From positions 1-64,000 of the forward strand of contig PDSA01000018.1 of the NCBI GenBank assembly GCA_002748285.1: a stretch of 64,000 bases of DNA. Direction: 5' to 3'. A program made the position numbers and the translations under genes. Under the pieces are notes generated by a model. It saw only the letters and a program-made list of their open reading frames with translations, made no database searches and was not told the DNA's origin. This document shows, in pieces, positions 46,402-56,902 of this stretch. Origin of the DNA: Rhodobacterales bacterium (GTDB lineage Bacteria > Pseudomonadota > Alphaproteobacteria > Rhodobacterales > Rhodobacteraceae). Within the stretch, counting starts at the first letter, position 1. Every line of letters begins with the position of its first letter.

Positions 46402-47706
46402 TCAACCCTCATTCAGACGGTCCAGACGCGCCCGCACCGATAACCCATGCGCTTGCAGGCTCTCGGAAATCGCCAGAGTTTCGGCCGCCGGGCCGATGGC
46501 GGCCAGCGATTGCGGGCTCATTTTTGACAGCGTGGTGCGTTTGAGGAAATCCATCACCGAAAGGCCAGAGGAAAATCGGGCCGAGCGCGCCGTGGGCAGC
46601 ACATGGTTTGGCCCGCCGACATAATCACCGATTGCTTCGGGCGTCCAGGCACCGATGAAAATCGCCCCGGCATGGTTGATTTTCTCGGCCATGGCTTCGG
46701 CATCGTGCAGGCACAGTTCCAGATGCTCGGGCGCGATCCGGTCGGAAAGTTCTGCGGCCTGATCCATGTTCTGCACGGTGATCACCGCCCCGAATTCCTG
46801 CCAGCTGGCGCGGGCAATCTCGCGCCGTTCAAGGCTTTGCAGACGGGTGTCAACCGCCGCCGCCACCGCCTGACCAAACGCGGCATCATCGGTGATCAGA
46901 ATCGCCTGCGCACTGGCATCATGTTCGGCCTGGCTGAGCAGATCAACCGCGATCCAATCCGGGTCATTGTCTTTATCGGCAATCACCAGAATTTCGCTGG
47001 GTCCGGCGATCATATCAATCCCGACCTTGCCAAAAACCCGCCGTTTGGCGGCGGCGACAAACGCATTGCCGGGGCCGGTGATTTTATCCACCGGAGCAAT
47101 GGTTTGTGTGCCATAGGCCAGTGCGGCAATTGCCTGAGCGCCGCCGATTTTATAAATCTCATCCACCCCAGCGATTTTCGCCGCCAGCAGCACCAGCGGG
47201 TTACATTTCCCATCCGGGGTAGGCACGGCAATCGCCAGCCGTTTGACTCCGGCGACTTTGGCAGGGATGGCGTTCATCAACACGCTGGAGGGGTAGGACG
47301 CCAGCCCGCCCGGCACATAAAGCCCCGCCGCCGACACCGGCCCCCAGCGCCAGCCCAAAGTCGCGCCGCTATCATCCGTCCAGCTGGCGTCTTGGGGCAG
47401 CTGGCGGCTGTGATAGGCGTGGATGCGCTCGGCGGCCAGTTCCAGCGCAGCGCGTTCGGGGGCGGGGACTTTGGCGCATTCGGCTTCGATTTCGGCGGGC
47501 GTAAAGGCCATGCTCTGCGGGGTCAGCCGCACGCGGTCGAATTTCTCGGTTAGCTCCAGCACCGCCGCATCGCCACGGGCGCGCACATCGGAGATGATCT
47601 CGGCAACCACCGCATCCACATCCGGGGAATCTTCGCGTTTGGTGGCCAGAAAGGCGGTGAATTGGGCCTGAAAATCGGCCTGTTCTATGTTCAGGAAAAT
47701 CGGCAA
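46402..47706 (-). CDS. hisD: Histidinol dehydrogenase
   Basis: Oxidises L-histidinol to histidine in two NAD+-dependent steps. 434 residues. Blocks include GLYVPGGLASYPSSVLMNAIPAKVAGV, the IDMIAGPSEILVIAD motif, the zinc-binding and catalytic Glu/His pair in RIAPEHLELC, and GDYVGGPNHVLPT. TTG 47706 (LPIFLNIEQADF) matches the family start; the track's M at 47766 runs into the DUF2948 gene. Only four bases separate it from the DUF2948 stop. This murA-DUF2948-hisD order is normal for the group. Confidence 0.94.
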   Translation of the reverse strand: MPIFLNIEQADFQAQFTAFLATKREDSPDVDAVVAEIISDVRARGDAAVLELTEKFDRVRLTPQSMAFTPAEIEAECAKVPAPERAALELAAERIHAYHSRQLPQDASWTDDSGATLGWRWGPVSAAGLYVPGGLASYPSSVLMNAIPAKVAGVKRLAIAVPTPDGKCNPLVLLAAKIAGVDEIYKIGGAQAIAALAYGTQTIAPVDKITGPGNAFVAAAKRRVFGKVGIDMIAGPSEILVIADKDNDPDWIAVDLLSQAEHDASAQAILITDDAAFGQAVAAAVDTRLQSLERREIARASWQEFGAVITVQNMDQAAELSDRIAPEHLELCLHDAEAMAEKINHAGAIFIGAWTPEAIGDYVGGPNHVLPTARSARFSSGLSVMDFLKRTTLSKMSPQSLAAIGPAAETLAISESLQAHGLSVRARLDRLNEG

Positions 47707-47710
47707 AGGT

Positions 47711-48190
47711 CTATTCCGGGTGTTGTGGGCGTGAATGTGAGGGCGCGATATAGGGGCGGGTGACATCCTGAAGGCTCAGATCAAGGCATTCGACATTCAG
47801 CCGGATCGCCCCATCCCCGGCAAAGGTCAGGATCAGCCCCCCGGTGCCATCCGCGCCGGGTTCAAAATCGAGCGACAGCAGCGACAGGATGGTATCGGCA
47901 TCGCCGCGCTGGATGCCTTGGGATTGCACCGACATCACATCATGGATCAGCAGCACCGACTGCACCCGCTCATAGGGGCGTTTGCGTTTCTCGGCATTGG
48001 CGCTGTCCTCCCAACGAAACCGGTTGAGCAGCAGGGCAAAGCGGCGCTGCGCCGGTTGCCAGCTGATCTCATTGGCCGGCAGCACCGCATCCTGCACCAA
48101 GGCCGCCAGCACTTTCAGATCATCGTCATCACGGGCCAGCAGGCGCAGGGGGGATTCGCGGACGTCTTCAAAACGTGCGTCTTCAACCAT
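47711..48190 (-). CDS. DUF2948 family protein
   Basis: 159 residues from ATG 48190 ([35 protein letters not shown]). The family is small, soluble and of unknown function, found between murA and hisD in Rhodobacteraceae and relatives. Its ATG overlaps the end of murA (stop 48183-48185), an eight-base overlap that indicates coupling. Length normal. Confidence 0.88.
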   Translation of the reverse strand: MVEDARFEDVRESPLRLLARDDDDLKVLAALVQDAVLPANEISWQPAQRRFALLLNRFRWEDSANAEKRKRPYERVQSVLLIHDVMSVQSQGIQRGDADTILSLLSLDFEPGADGTGGLILTFAGDGAIRLNVECLDLSLQDVTRPYIAPSHSRPQHPE

Positions 48191-49454
48191 GGTCGTGGAT
48201 CCGCTCGACCGTGGCCCCGACTCCGCGCAGTTTGGCCACAACATGTTCATAGCCGCGGTCCAGATGGTAAACCCGGCTGACCACCGTATCGCCTTTGGCC
48301 GCCAGACCGGCCAGAATCAGCGACACCGAGGCCCGCAGATCCGTGGCCATCACCGGCGCGCCTTTCAGCTGTTTCACCCCGGTCACTGTGGCCAGCCCGC
48401 CATGGACCTCGATATCGGCCCCCATGCGGATCAGCTCGGGCGCGTGCATGAAGCGGTTTTCGAAAATCTTTTCCTCAAGATGGCTGACCCCTTGGGCGGT
48501 GCAAAGCAGCGCCATCATTTGCGCCTGCAAATCGGTGGGAAAGCCGGGAAACGGTTCGGTCACCACATCCACCGCCTTGATCGGTCCGCCATGGCGTTTG
48601 ACCAGCAGGCCGTTTTTGGTCTGGCTAACGTCGATCCCGGCCTGATCCAGCTTCTCGACAAAAGCGCCGATCAGATCCAGCCGCCCGCCCAGCAGTTCGA
48701 CTTCGCCGCCGGCAATGGCGGGGGCCAGCATATAGGTGCCCAGCTCGATCCGGTCGGTGATCACCGGATGGGTGGCTCCGTGCAGACGCTCAACGCCATC
48801 AATGGTGATGCTGGAGCTGCCGTCGCCGCTGATCTGGGCCCCCATCTTGCGCAAACAATCCGCCAGATCGACGATTTCGGGTTCACGGGCCGCGTTGTTG
48901 ATCACCGTGCTGCCTTTGGCCAGGGTCGCGGCCATCATGATGTTTTCCGTCGCCCCGACCGAGGCAAACGGGAAGTCAATCACCGCCCCTTTCAGCCCCT
49001 TGGGGGCGCGGGCGTGCAGATAGCCCTCTTTCAGCTCGATCTCGGCCCCCATGGCTTCGAGCGCGTGGATGTGGATATCCATTGGCCGTGCGCCAATCGC
49101 ACAGCCCCCGGGCAGGGACACCGTGGCTTGACCATGGCGGGCCAGCAACGGCCCCAGCACCAGATTTGAGGCGCGCATTTTGCGCACGATGTCATAATGG
49201 GCCAGCGGATTGTCGGCCTTGTGGCTGGACAGGATGATCACATGTCCGTCATCCAGGGTGGACACTTCGGCCCCCAGTGATTCGAGCAGCTGGGTCATGG
49301 TGGCAATGTCTGAAAGCCGCGGCGCGTTGGTCAGCGTCAGCGGTTCTTCGGAAAGCAAGGTGGCGGGCATCAGCGCCAGGCAGGCGTTTTTCGCCCCTGC
49401 AATTGGAATTTGGCCTTTGAGCGCGCCGCCACCTGTTACAACTATCGAATCCAT
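48183..49454 (-). CDS. murA: UDP-N-acetylglucosamine 1-carboxyvinyltransferase
   Basis: First committed step of peptidoglycan synthesis: enolpyruvyl transfer from PEP to UDP-GlcNAc. 423 residues; [13 protein letters not shown] with the catalytic Lys, the fosfomycin-target Cys in [15 protein letters not shown], and [17 protein letters not shown]. It lies two bases downstream of a small basic ORF. Confidence 0.97.
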   Translation of the reverse strand: MDSIVVTGGGALKGQIPIAGAKNACLALMPATLLSEEPLTLTNAPRLSDIATMTQLLESLGAEVSTLDDGHVIILSSHKADNPLAHYDIVRKMRASNLVLGPLLARHGQATVSLPGGCAIGARPMDIHIHALEAMGAEIELKEGYLHARAPKGLKGAVIDFPFASVGATENIMMAATLAKGSTVINNAAREPEIVDLADCLRKMGAQISGDGSSSITIDGVERLHGATHPVITDRIELGTYMLAPAIAGGEVELLGGRLDLIGAFVEKLDQAGIDVSQTKNGLLVKRHGGPIKAVDVVTEPFPGFPTDLQAQMMALLCTAQGVSHLEEKIFENRFMHAPELIRMGADIEVHGGLATVTGVKQLKGAPVMATDLRASVSLILAGLAAKGDTVVSRVYHLDRGYEHVVAKLRGVGATVERIHDHG

Positions 49455-49456
49455 CT

Positions 49457-49642
49457 CTACTCGGCCTTTCCTTGGTCGCGATTTACCGGCGCTTTGCGGG
49501 CCCGAAGCTGGGCTTTGCGCCGTTTCATGTTCTCTTTGAGCGCGGCTTTCAGGCGTTTCTCGCGGTCTGATTGTATTTGCGCTTTGCCAGAGGGGCCGGA
49601 ACTGGTTTTTTCCGGGTTTTTATCGCTTGTTTTCTGTTTCAT
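49457..49642 (-). CDS. Small basic hypothetical protein upstream of murA
   Basis: 61 residues, strongly charged ([25 protein letters not shown]), with no hydrophobic segment. Similar small Lys/Arg-rich ORFs precede murA in relatives, and only two bases separate it from the murA start. Probably real and cotranscribed; function unknown. Confidence 0.6.
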   Translation of the reverse strand: MKQKTSDKNPEKTSSGPSGKAQIQSDREKRLKAALKENMKRRKAQLRARKAPVNRDQGKAE

Positions 49643-49729
49643 AGGCCACTGTCTATAGAACTGTCGGGTTTTGGTCCAGATTGCGCTTGCGTCAAATGTA
49701 AAATAGCCCTATTGAGCCCCTCACCGGAG

Positions 49730-49804
<75 letters not shown>

Positions 49805-49923
49805 TTTTCCCAAGACTTTGTTTTTAAAGAAAATAGCCCGTCTGGTGGTCTGCGTTTGTGATTGTTTTACCGCGGGAAAATACCCAGTTCAGTGCGGCGC
49901 ACTGATTCTGCTCTTGCCTGCGC

Positions 49924-50745
49924 CTATCGTCTGGCCGACCAACTGGCTGAGGCGTGTTTTCGGGTGTAAAATTCGCCCATCAGGCCAATCATGATCAGGA
50001 CGACTCCCAAAATCAGCGGATAGCTGATCGAGGTGTAATGCGGGTTGTAATTCAAAAAGGTAAAGCCGCGGGCCTGATCAATGCTATGAAACAGCGGGTT
50101 CCAGTCAAACAGATTGCGCCGTTCGGGCGGTAAGTTGTTGGCCAGAAACATTTTGCCCGAGGCAATCATGTTGGCGCGTGAGTAAACCGACGAAGCCACC
50201 CCGACAAAGGCTGGAAACCAGGGCTTGGCGGCCAGAAACACCATCCCGATCGCCACCCCAGTGAACCATGCCACCAGCAACATGCCCATCGCCCGCACCG
50301 GATCGAGGATGTAAACTGGGGTAAAGGCCACATGATAGACGAACAGCACCACAAACAACGATAATATCTGGATATAGAGCGACCCAAGGGCCGCCGCGCT
50401 GATCGCAACCAGCGTGTTCATCGGCGCGTGTTTCATCATCGGCGAGGCCGGCCCTTCTGATCCCACAACCGCGCCTAGTGCCTTGATGTGGGTCAGAAAC
50501 AGGAAAATGCCGGACATGATGTAAATCAGGAAATCACCGCGCACCGCCAGCGATTTCAGCCCCAAAATCGAGAACATGACGTAAAACGCCATCACGAAAA
50601 CCACGGTTTGCAAAATGTTCATGAACAGCGCCATAAAGGCATTGCCATGGCTTTGCCGCACACTGCGGACCGTGGCGTGATAGACCAGTTCGGCCAGCCT
50701 CAGGCCCGAGGAGAGGGTGCTCTGGTTGGTTTTATACTCAAACAT
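49924..50745 (-). CDS. ABC-2-type polysaccharide export permease (KpsM/Wzm-like)
   Basis: 273 residues with six membrane helices and a cytosolic N-terminus (LAELVYHATVRSVRQSHGNAFMALFMNI) typical of capsule/O-antigen export permeases. The C-terminus shows PLFHSIDQARGFTF...NPHYTSISYPL, a family block. The ATPase partner and outer-membrane export proteins are not in the window. It diverges from cysQ; the position at the edge of the glycan genes supports a role in exporting that polymer. Confidence 0.88.
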   Translation of the reverse strand: MFEYKTNQSTLSSGLRLAELVYHATVRSVRQSHGNAFMALFMNILQTVVFVMAFYVMFSILGLKSLAVRGDFLIYIMSGIFLFLTHIKALGAVVGSEGPASPMMKHAPMNTLVAISAAALGSLYIQILSLFVVLFVYHVAFTPVYILDPVRAMGMLLVAWFTGVAIGMVFLAAKPWFPAFVGVASSVYSRANMIASGKMFLANNLPPERRNLFDWNPLFHSIDQARGFTFLNYNPHYTSISYPLILGVVLIMIGLMGEFYTRKHASASWSARR

Positions 50746-50886
50746 GGGCGTTCTGACCTGCTGATGGCTGCTGTTTGACCGTTATGACAAGAAATTCTTG
50801 CTGTTTCTTTACCGTAGCATCATAAAAGGCAGATAAAGATAATACAATAACTGCGCAGATAGCAGGCAAATCAAGGAGAGCGAGCT

Positions 50887-51684
50887 GTGAGTAAAGACGG
50901 GATGAGCCGTGTTTTTCGTCGTTTGGCGCTGGAGGCCGGGGCGAAAATCATGGAAATCTATGGGCAGGATGATTTTCAGGTCAAAACCAAATCCGATGAC
51001 AGCCCGGTGACCATCGCCGATGTGGCTGCGGATGCGATCATTTCGGCGGGGTTGCGCCGTGCTTTTCCCGATATTCTGCTGGTGACCGAAGAGCAGGTGG
51101 ATTCTCACAGCGCCACGGCGGATAATTTCATCATCGTTGATCCGCTGGATGGCACCAAGGAATTCATCAACCGCCGCGGCGATTTCACGGTGAATATCGC
51201 CTATGTGGAAAACGGAGTGCCGGTGGCCGGGGTGGTGTATGCTCCGGCGCGGGGGCGGCTGTTTTATACCGATGACAGTGGGCAATCGGTTGAGGAAAGC
51301 GGCGATTTTACGCTTGAGACCCCGGGGCCGACCCAGCCGATTTCGGTGTCAAAACCGGATAATGCGGCGCTGGTGATTGTGGCGTCTAAATCGCATCGGG
51401 ATCAGTCCACCGATGACTATATCAACAAATATGCGGTGAAGGCGTCCAAAACGGCTGGGTCGTCCTTGAAATTCTGTCTGGTTGCCACGGGCGAGGCCGA
51501 TCTTTACCCGCGCATCGGGCGCACGATGGAGTGGGATACGGCGGCGGGCCATGCAGTTCTGGCCGGGGCCGGGGGCGATGTGGTGCGCTTTGATGACCAC
51601 AGCCCGCTGCGCTATGGCAAGCCCGATTACGCCAATCCGTTCTTCATCGCGCTCGCGTTAGGGGTTGATTTGAAAAAGCCATAG
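50887..51684 (+). CDS. cysQ: 3'(2'),5'-bisphosphate nucleotidase CysQ
   Basis: 265 residues of the inositol-monophosphatase fold: metal motif IIVDPLDGTKEFINRRGDF and the C-terminal MEWDTAAGHAVLAGAGG. It removes PAP, the by-product of sulfotransferases and of PAPS reduction. The GTG start is supported by AAGGAG about eight bases upstream. In this setting, beside galU and a sulfotransferase-like gene, it probably clears PAP made during polymer sulfation. Confidence 0.94.
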   Translation: MSKDGMSRVFRRLALEAGAKIMEIYGQDDFQVKTKSDDSPVTIADVAADAIISAGLRRAFPDILLVTEEQVDSHSATADNFIIVDPLDGTKEFINRRGDFTVNIAYVENGVPVAGVVYAPARGRLFYTDDSGQSVEESGDFTLETPGPTQPISVSKPDNAALVIVASKSHRDQSTDDYINKYAVKASKTAGSSLKFCLVATGEADLYPRIGRTMEWDTAAGHAVLAGAGGDVVRFDDHSPLRYGKPDYANPFFIALALGVDLKKP

Positions 51685-51860
51685 CAACCCTTGGTTGATT
51701 TTCTTCCGGATCGGTGGCAGCTCCTTTGCGGGAACGGCGAAAAAAAACCACAATTCTGCCCGATATTTCGTCAATTCTGCAAGTACCGCTGTGATGTTAA
51801 CGATTTAGGCGCTACGATACCCTTGCGTGCCTGATATTTCAAAAAAACGGGCCAAACATA

Positions 51861-52766
51861 ATGAGTGCAACAATGAGAGCGAAAGTTACAAAAGCAATTT
51901 TTCCGGTCGCCGGGATGGGAACGCGGTTTTTGCCTGCGACCAAATCGGTACCCAAAGAAATTATGACATTGGTCGATCGGCCGTTGATTCAATACGCCAT
52001 TGACGAGGCCCGTGCCGCCGGGATCAAGGAATTCATCTTTGTCACCTCGCGGGGCAAGGGGGCGTTGGAAGATTATTTTGACATCGCGCCCACGCTTGAG
52101 GCCAGCCTGCGCAGATCCGGCAAGACCGATCTGCTGAAGATCCTCAAAGACACCAATATGGAAAGCGGTGCGATTGCCTATATCCGCCAGCACAAGGCTT
52201 TGGGTCTGGGGCATGCGGTATGGTGTGCCCGCCGTTTGATTGCCAATGAACCCTTTGCGGTGATCCTGCCCGATGATGTGATTGCCGCCGAAAAGCCCTG
52301 CCTCAAGCAGATGGTTGAGGCACACAGGGAAACCGGCGGCTGTGTGGTGGCGGCCATGGAAGTGCCGCGCGAAAAGGCGGGTTCTTATGGGATTTTGGAC
52401 GTCAAGAAAAACACCGATCCGATGGTGCCGGTCAAGGGGATGGTGGAAAAGCCGGCTCCGGGCACCGCACCGTCCAATCTGGCGGTGATCGGGCGTTATA
52501 TTCTGACCCCGAATGTGTTGCGCAATCTGAACAAGATCAAGCAGGGCGCGGGCGGTGAAATTCAGTTGACCGATGCGATTGCCAAAGAAATTGATCAGGG
52601 GCGCGATGTTTACGGCTATCGGTTCCGCGGGCAGCGTTTTGATTGTGGTTCCAAGGCTGGTTTTCTGCAAGCCACGGTGGCGTTCGGTCTGGCCCGTCCT
52701 GAGCTGCATGATGAATTCGCGGATTATCTGAGCGACATCATGTCGATGAAACAGGCCGCGCAATAA
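51861..52766 (+). CDS. galU: UTP-glucose-1-phosphate uridylyltransferase
   Basis: 301 residues; nucleotide-binding start KAIFPVAGMGTRFLPATKSVPKEIM, LGLGHAVWCAR, and the metal site VILPDDVI. It produces UDP-glucose for exopolysaccharide synthesis. ATG 51861 or the internal ATG four codons later may be used; both fit the family. The downstream glycosyltransferase genes follow after 148 bp of non-coding DNA. Confidence 0.95.
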   Translation: MSATMRAKVTKAIFPVAGMGTRFLPATKSVPKEIMTLVDRPLIQYAIDEARAAGIKEFIFVTSRGKGALEDYFDIAPTLEASLRRSGKTDLLKILKDTNMESGAIAYIRQHKALGLGHAVWCARRLIANEPFAVILPDDVIAAEKPCLKQMVEAHRETGGCVVAAMEVPREKAGSYGILDVKKNTDPMVPVKGMVEKPAPGTAPSNLAVIGRYILTPNVLRNLNKIKQGAGGEIQLTDAIAKEIDQGRDVYGYRFRGQRFDCGSKAGFLQATVAFGLARPELHDEFADYLSDIMSMKQAAQ

Positions 52767-52914
52767 TCCGCCGGGGATGAGGCTATGACCCGGCTTGACA
52801 CCTCCCGCTCTGGTTTTGACGGCTGCGGGGTGGGCCTTGCCAGAATGGCCGGGCATGTCAAAGGCGTGGTGTTTGCCATGATGAGTGGCGTCACGGGGCT
52901 GTCCTGTGCAATAG

Positions 52915-53967
52915 ATGGTCAGGGGCATGTGGGATATCTGGACAGCCTATAGAATGCGCCTGCGGCGGCGCTATTTCCTCTATCGGGGTCTGAGAAAGCG
53001 CCACCAGCTGCGCCCCCGGTGCAATCGTAGCAAACAGATCGCACCGGGGGCTATTCTGGCTTTTACCACCCTGCGCAATGAACGGGTCAGGCTGGAGTAT
53101 TTCCTGAACTATTACCGCCAGCTGGGGGTCGACCATTTTTTGATGGTGGATAATGCCAGCACCGATGGCTCGGCTGAATATCTGGCCGAGCAGCCGGATG
53201 TTTCGCTCTGGACCACCCCGAAAAGCTACAAGAAATCCCGTTTCGGGGTCGATTGGCTGACCTGGCTGCAAATCCGATATGGGCACAAGCATTGGTGCCT
53301 GACGGTGGATGCCGACGAAATTCTGGTTTACCCGCATTGCGACAGCCGCGATCTGCGCCAGCTCACCGGCTGGCTGGATCAGCGTGCGATCCCCTCATTT
53401 GGCACCATCATGCTGGATATGTATCCCAAGGGGGCGCTGAACGAACAGAGTTACCACGCCGGCCAGAACCCGTTTGAGATTTTGCGCTGGTTTGATGCCA
53501 GCAATTTCCGCAGCCAGATGCAGCCGCATTTGCAAAATCTGTGGGTGCAGGGCGGGGTGCGGGACCGGGTGTTTTTCTCTGACCGGCCCGAACGCGCCCC
53601 GACCCTGAACAAAACCCCTCTGGTCAAATGGAACCGCCGCTTTGCTTATGTGATGTCGACCCATTCGCTGCTGCCGCGCCGCCTGAACCATGTGTTCGGA
53701 CCCCAAGCGACCACCGGCGCGTTGCTGCACAGCAAATTCCTGCCAATGATCAGTGAAAAATCCGCCGAGGAAAAACAGCGCCGGGAGCATTTCGCCAATA
53801 GCAGCCTCTATGACAGCTATTACGAGCGGCTGACCCAAAGCCCGGATTTGTGGTGCGAAAACTCGGTTGAATATAAAGACTGGCGTCAGCTTGAGGCATT
53901 AGGGCTGATGTCCCGGGGGCTCTGGGATGGGGCATCGCCCAAACCGCCGGGGCTGATTTTCACCTGA
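52915..53967 (+). CDS. Glycosyltransferase family 2 protein (paralogue 1)
   Basis: 350 residues. GT-A fold of the Glyco_tranf_2_4 type: AFTTLRNERVRLEYFLNYYRQLGVDHFLMVDNASTDGS, with the DxD-like CLTVDADEILVYP, and LDMYPKGAL. It shares the blocks SLWTTPxSYKKSRFGVDWL and YGHKHW with the next gene. No signal peptide; cytosolic. The exact start among ATG 52915, 52927 and later Met is uncertain. Sugar and acceptor cannot be inferred. Confidence 0.87.
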   Translation: MVRGMWDIWTAYRMRLRRRYFLYRGLRKRHQLRPRCNRSKQIAPGAILAFTTLRNERVRLEYFLNYYRQLGVDHFLMVDNASTDGSAEYLAEQPDVSLWTTPKSYKKSRFGVDWLTWLQIRYGHKHWCLTVDADEILVYPHCDSRDLRQLTGWLDQRAIPSFGTIMLDMYPKGALNEQSYHAGQNPFEILRWFDASNFRSQMQPHLQNLWVQGGVRDRVFFSDRPERAPTLNKTPLVKWNRRFAYVMSTHSLLPRRLNHVFGPQATTGALLHSKFLPMISEKSAEEKQRREHFANSSLYDSYYERLTQSPDLWCENSVEYKDWRQLEALGLMSRGLWDGASPKPPGLIFT

Positions 53968-54182
53968 ATTGCCCACGGAAATTGATTTCCCATTTACGAA
54001 TGCCGGCTCAGGCAGTATCCTTGCCGGCAATAACAAGAATAATCGCCGTCATTTCGAGTTGAAATCGCAAGAGGGCCGTATCGTTTCTGGGCTGTATCGG
54101 GTTTGTCAACCTATGGTTAAGGATGAGCTGATAGCACAGGATCAGGCAATGCAGGCTTTATCGCACCACGAACAGGTTTAAG

Positions 54183-55193
54183 TTGGGTTTGTTAACGGCA
54201 TATGGGCTACGGGTGAGACGCCAGCGCTGGCGGGCGCGGGCGCTTTTGAAATCGCGTGAGCTGCGTCCGGTTGCTTTGCGGGTGGATCAGATCAAACCCA
54301 GCGATATCCTCCTGTTTTCCACAATGCGCAATGAACGCATCCGTCTGCCCTATTTCCTGCGCTATTACCGGGATCTTGGCATTAACCATTTTATCTTTGT
54401 CGATAATGACAGCGATGACGGCTCGCGCGATTTTCTGGCTGAACAAACGGATGTGTCGCTGTGGACCACGCCCAACAGCTATAAAAAATCGCGTTTCGGG
54501 GTTGATTGGCTGAACTATCTGCAATCGAAATACGGCCACAAACACTGGACTCTGATCGTGGATGTGGATGAATTTCTGGTCTACCCGTTCAGCGACACCC
54601 GCCCGCTGGGGGCGTTGACGGATTGGCTGGATGCGTCCTCGATCCCTTCGTTCGGGGCGATGCTGCTGGATATGTATCCCAAAGGGCAGATGGATGCGGT
54701 GCCGTATCGTTCGGGGCAGGATCCGTTTGAGATCGCCTGTTGGTTTGACAGCGGCAATTACACCATCAGGAAAAACGACTATTATCACAATCTGTGGATT
54801 CAGGGTGGCCCAAGGCTGCGCAATTTCTTTCGCCAAGACCCGGAAAACGCCCCGGCGATGAACAAAATTCCGCTGGTGAAATGGGATCGCAAATATACCT
54901 TTGTCAGCTCGACCCACACCCTGCTGCCCCGCGGCCTGAATCAGGTCTATCAGGAATGGGGCGGCGAGCAGATTTCCGGCTGCCTGCTGCACGCCAAATT
55001 TCTGGATACCTTTGGCGCCAAGGCCAAAGAAGAGCTGGAGCGCGGCCAGCATTACGCCAACAGCCATGAATACAAAGCCTATCACAACGTCATGCAGGAC
55101 AACCCCGATCTGTGGTGCAAATGGAGCGAGAAATACATCAACTGGCGGCAACTGGAAATTTTGGGCCTGATGTCCAAGGGGAACTGGGCATGA
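54183..55193 (+). CDS. Glycosyltransferase family 2 protein (paralogue 2)
   Basis: 336 residues, collinear with the gene at 52915 along nearly its whole length: FSTMRNERIRLPYFLRYYRDLGINHFIFVDNDSDDGS, TLIVDVDEFLVYP, MLLDMYPKGQM. The start is TTG 54183, since no ATG lies upstream in frame near homology. A 215-bp non-coding gap separates it from paralogue 1. The stop overlaps the next start (ATGA), so it is coupled to the branching enzyme gene. The pair looks like an old tandem duplication. Confidence 0.86.
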   Translation: MGLLTAYGLRVRRQRWRARALLKSRELRPVALRVDQIKPSDILLFSTMRNERIRLPYFLRYYRDLGINHFIFVDNDSDDGSRDFLAEQTDVSLWTTPNSYKKSRFGVDWLNYLQSKYGHKHWTLIVDVDEFLVYPFSDTRPLGALTDWLDASSIPSFGAMLLDMYPKGQMDAVPYRSGQDPFEIACWFDSGNYTIRKNDYYHNLWIQGGPRLRNFFRQDPENAPAMNKIPLVKWDRKYTFVSSTHTLLPRGLNQVYQEWGGEQISGCLLHAKFLDTFGAKAKEELERGQHYANSHEYKAYHNVMQDNPDLWCKWSEKYINWRQLEILGLMSKGNWA

Positions 55194-56902
55194 GCGGCTC
55201 GGTCGGCATTGTCATGCTGGTGCATAATGCGCTGGATCGGGCGGCGCAGGTGGCGCGGCATTGGGCCGTCAATGGCTGCCCGGTGGTGATCCATGTCGAT
55301 CAGCAGGTCTCGGAGGACGCGTATGAGGCCTTTTCCAGCCAGCTTTCCGATCTGCCCAACCTGCTGTTTTGTGATCGCCATCGCTGCGAATGGGGCAGTT
55401 GGTCGCTGGTGCAGGCCTCGCAAACCGCGGCGCAGCTGATGCTGGAGCGCTTTGGCGCGGTGCGCCATGTCTATCTGGCCTCAGGTTCGTGCCTGCCTTT
55501 GCGCCCGGTGCAGGAGCTGGTCGACTATCTCGACGAACGCCCGCATACCGATTTCATCGAATCCGCTACAACGGATGACGTGCGCTGGGCCGTGGGGGGG
55601 CTGGATGCCGAACGCTTTACCCTGCGCTTTCCGTTTTCGTGGAAACGCCAGCGCCGGTTATTTGACGGCTATGTGCGCCTGCAACGCCGACTGGGCTATA
55701 AGCGCAGAATCCCGGCCGGGCTGGTGCCACATCTGGGCTCGCAATGGTGGTGCCTGACCCGGCGCACCCTGACCGCGATTTTAGAGGATGAAGATCGCGC
55801 GATATTTGATCGCTATTTCAAACGAGTATGGATCCCCGATGAATCCTATTATCAAAGTCTGGTGCGGCTTTATTCCACCAATATCGAAAGCCGCTCGCTG
55901 ACGCTGTCGAAATTCGATTTTCAGGGCAAGCCGCACACTTTTTACGACGACCATCTACAGCTGCTGCGCCGCTCGGATTGCTTTGTGGCGCGCAAAATCT
56001 GGCCCCATGCCAACCGGCTTTATGATGCGTTTCTGGGCGATAACGGTCAGGCAATGAAACGGGCCGAGCCCAACCCGGGCAAGATCGACCGCATCTTTGC
56101 CAAGGCTGTGCAGCGGCGCACCCGGGGCCGCGCCGGGCTTTACATGCAGAGCAGCTTTCCGCGCGAGGATTGGGAACGCGGCACGACCCCGTCGGGTTTT
56201 TCGATGTTTCAGGGCTATACCGAGCTGTTCGAAGATTTCGAGCCTTGGCTGGCCCGCACCACCGGCGCCACGGTGCATGGGCATCTGTTTGCCCCCGATA
56301 AGGTCGAATTTGCCCATGGGCAAAAGATTTATAATGGTTGCCTGACGGATTCGCCTCAGGTCCGGGATTATGACCTGAAGGGCTTTATCACCAATCTGAT
56401 CTGGAACACCCGTGGCCAGCGGCAGTGTTTCCAGTTCGGCCCCAATGACGTGCAGGGGCTGAACTGGTTTATCGCCAAAGACCCCAACGCCACGATCTGG
56501 GTGATCACCGGGGCTTGGGTGGTGCCGCTGTTTCATTCCGGCCTCAGCTTTGCCGAAATCCGCAAACAGGCTGCGCGGCTGCAAAAGATCGAAAGCAAGC
56601 ATATGGAGGTGTTGCAGACCGTCTATGCCAAGGCGCGGATCAACGTCATGACCATGGCCGAGTTTATCGAGGCACCGATGGAGCCCCTGCAATCCATTCT
56701 GGATGAAATCGGCCCGCGCAAATCCCATGTTCTGTCCGAAGCGCCCAGGATGGTGAATTTGAACGGGTTTGGTGAATTTCTGCAAAACCTGAAAAATCAG
56801 GGGATGCACCCGCATCTGATGGGCGATTTCCCAACCGGCAGCGACCTTGCCCCGGCCGCTTCCAAACCTCGTAAACCTTATCTGGTAAAGAGTAGACGCT
56901 GA
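55190..56902 (+). CDS. Core-2/I-branching-type beta-glycosyltransferase with extra C-terminal domain
   Basis: 570 residues from ATG 55190. The N-terminal 300 resemble the bacterial Core-2/I-branching (beta-1,6-GlcNAc / xylosyltransferase-like) enzymes: GIVMLVHNALDRAAQVARH, the VIHVDQQVS stretch, EWGSWSLVQA, YLASGSCLPL and WIPDESYYQSL. The C-terminal 270 residues are a separate, uncharacterised domain that roseobacters carry behind this enzyme. The track start at 55112 lies inside the previous gene. It sits between GT2 paralogue 2 and the sulfotransferase gene with overlapping stops and starts, so the three act as one operon. Confidence 0.84.
   Translation: MSGSVGIVMLVHNALDRAAQVARHWAVNGCPVVIHVDQQVSEDAYEAFSSQLSDLPNLLFCDRHRCEWGSWSLVQASQTAAQLMLERFGAVRHVYLASGSCLPLRPVQELVDYLDERPHTDFIESATTDDVRWAVGGLDAERFTLRFPFSWKRQRRLFDGYVRLQRRLGYKRRIPAGLVPHLGSQWWCLTRRTLTAILEDEDRAIFDRYFKRVWIPDESYYQSLVRLYSTNIESRSLTLSKFDFQGKPHTFYDDHLQLLRRSDCFVARKIWPHANRLYDAFLGDNGQAMKRAEPNPGKIDRIFAKAVQRRTRGRAGLYMQSSFPREDWERGTTPSGFSMFQGYTELFEDFEPWLARTTGATVHGHLFAPDKVEFAHGQKIYNGCLTDSPQVRDYDLKGFITNLIWNTRGQRQCFQFGPNDVQGLNWFIAKDPNATIWVITGAWVVPLFHSGLSFAEIRKQAARLQKIESKHMEVLQTVYAKARINVMTMAEFIEAPMEPLQSILDEIGPRKSHVLSEAPRMVNLNGFGEFLQNLKNQGMHPHLMGDFPTGSDLAPAASKPRKPYLVKSRR

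Noticed and set aside
53969-54181. 70-aa ORF in the gap between GT2 paralogues
   Set aside because: No ribosome site or similarity; more likely spacer DNA.
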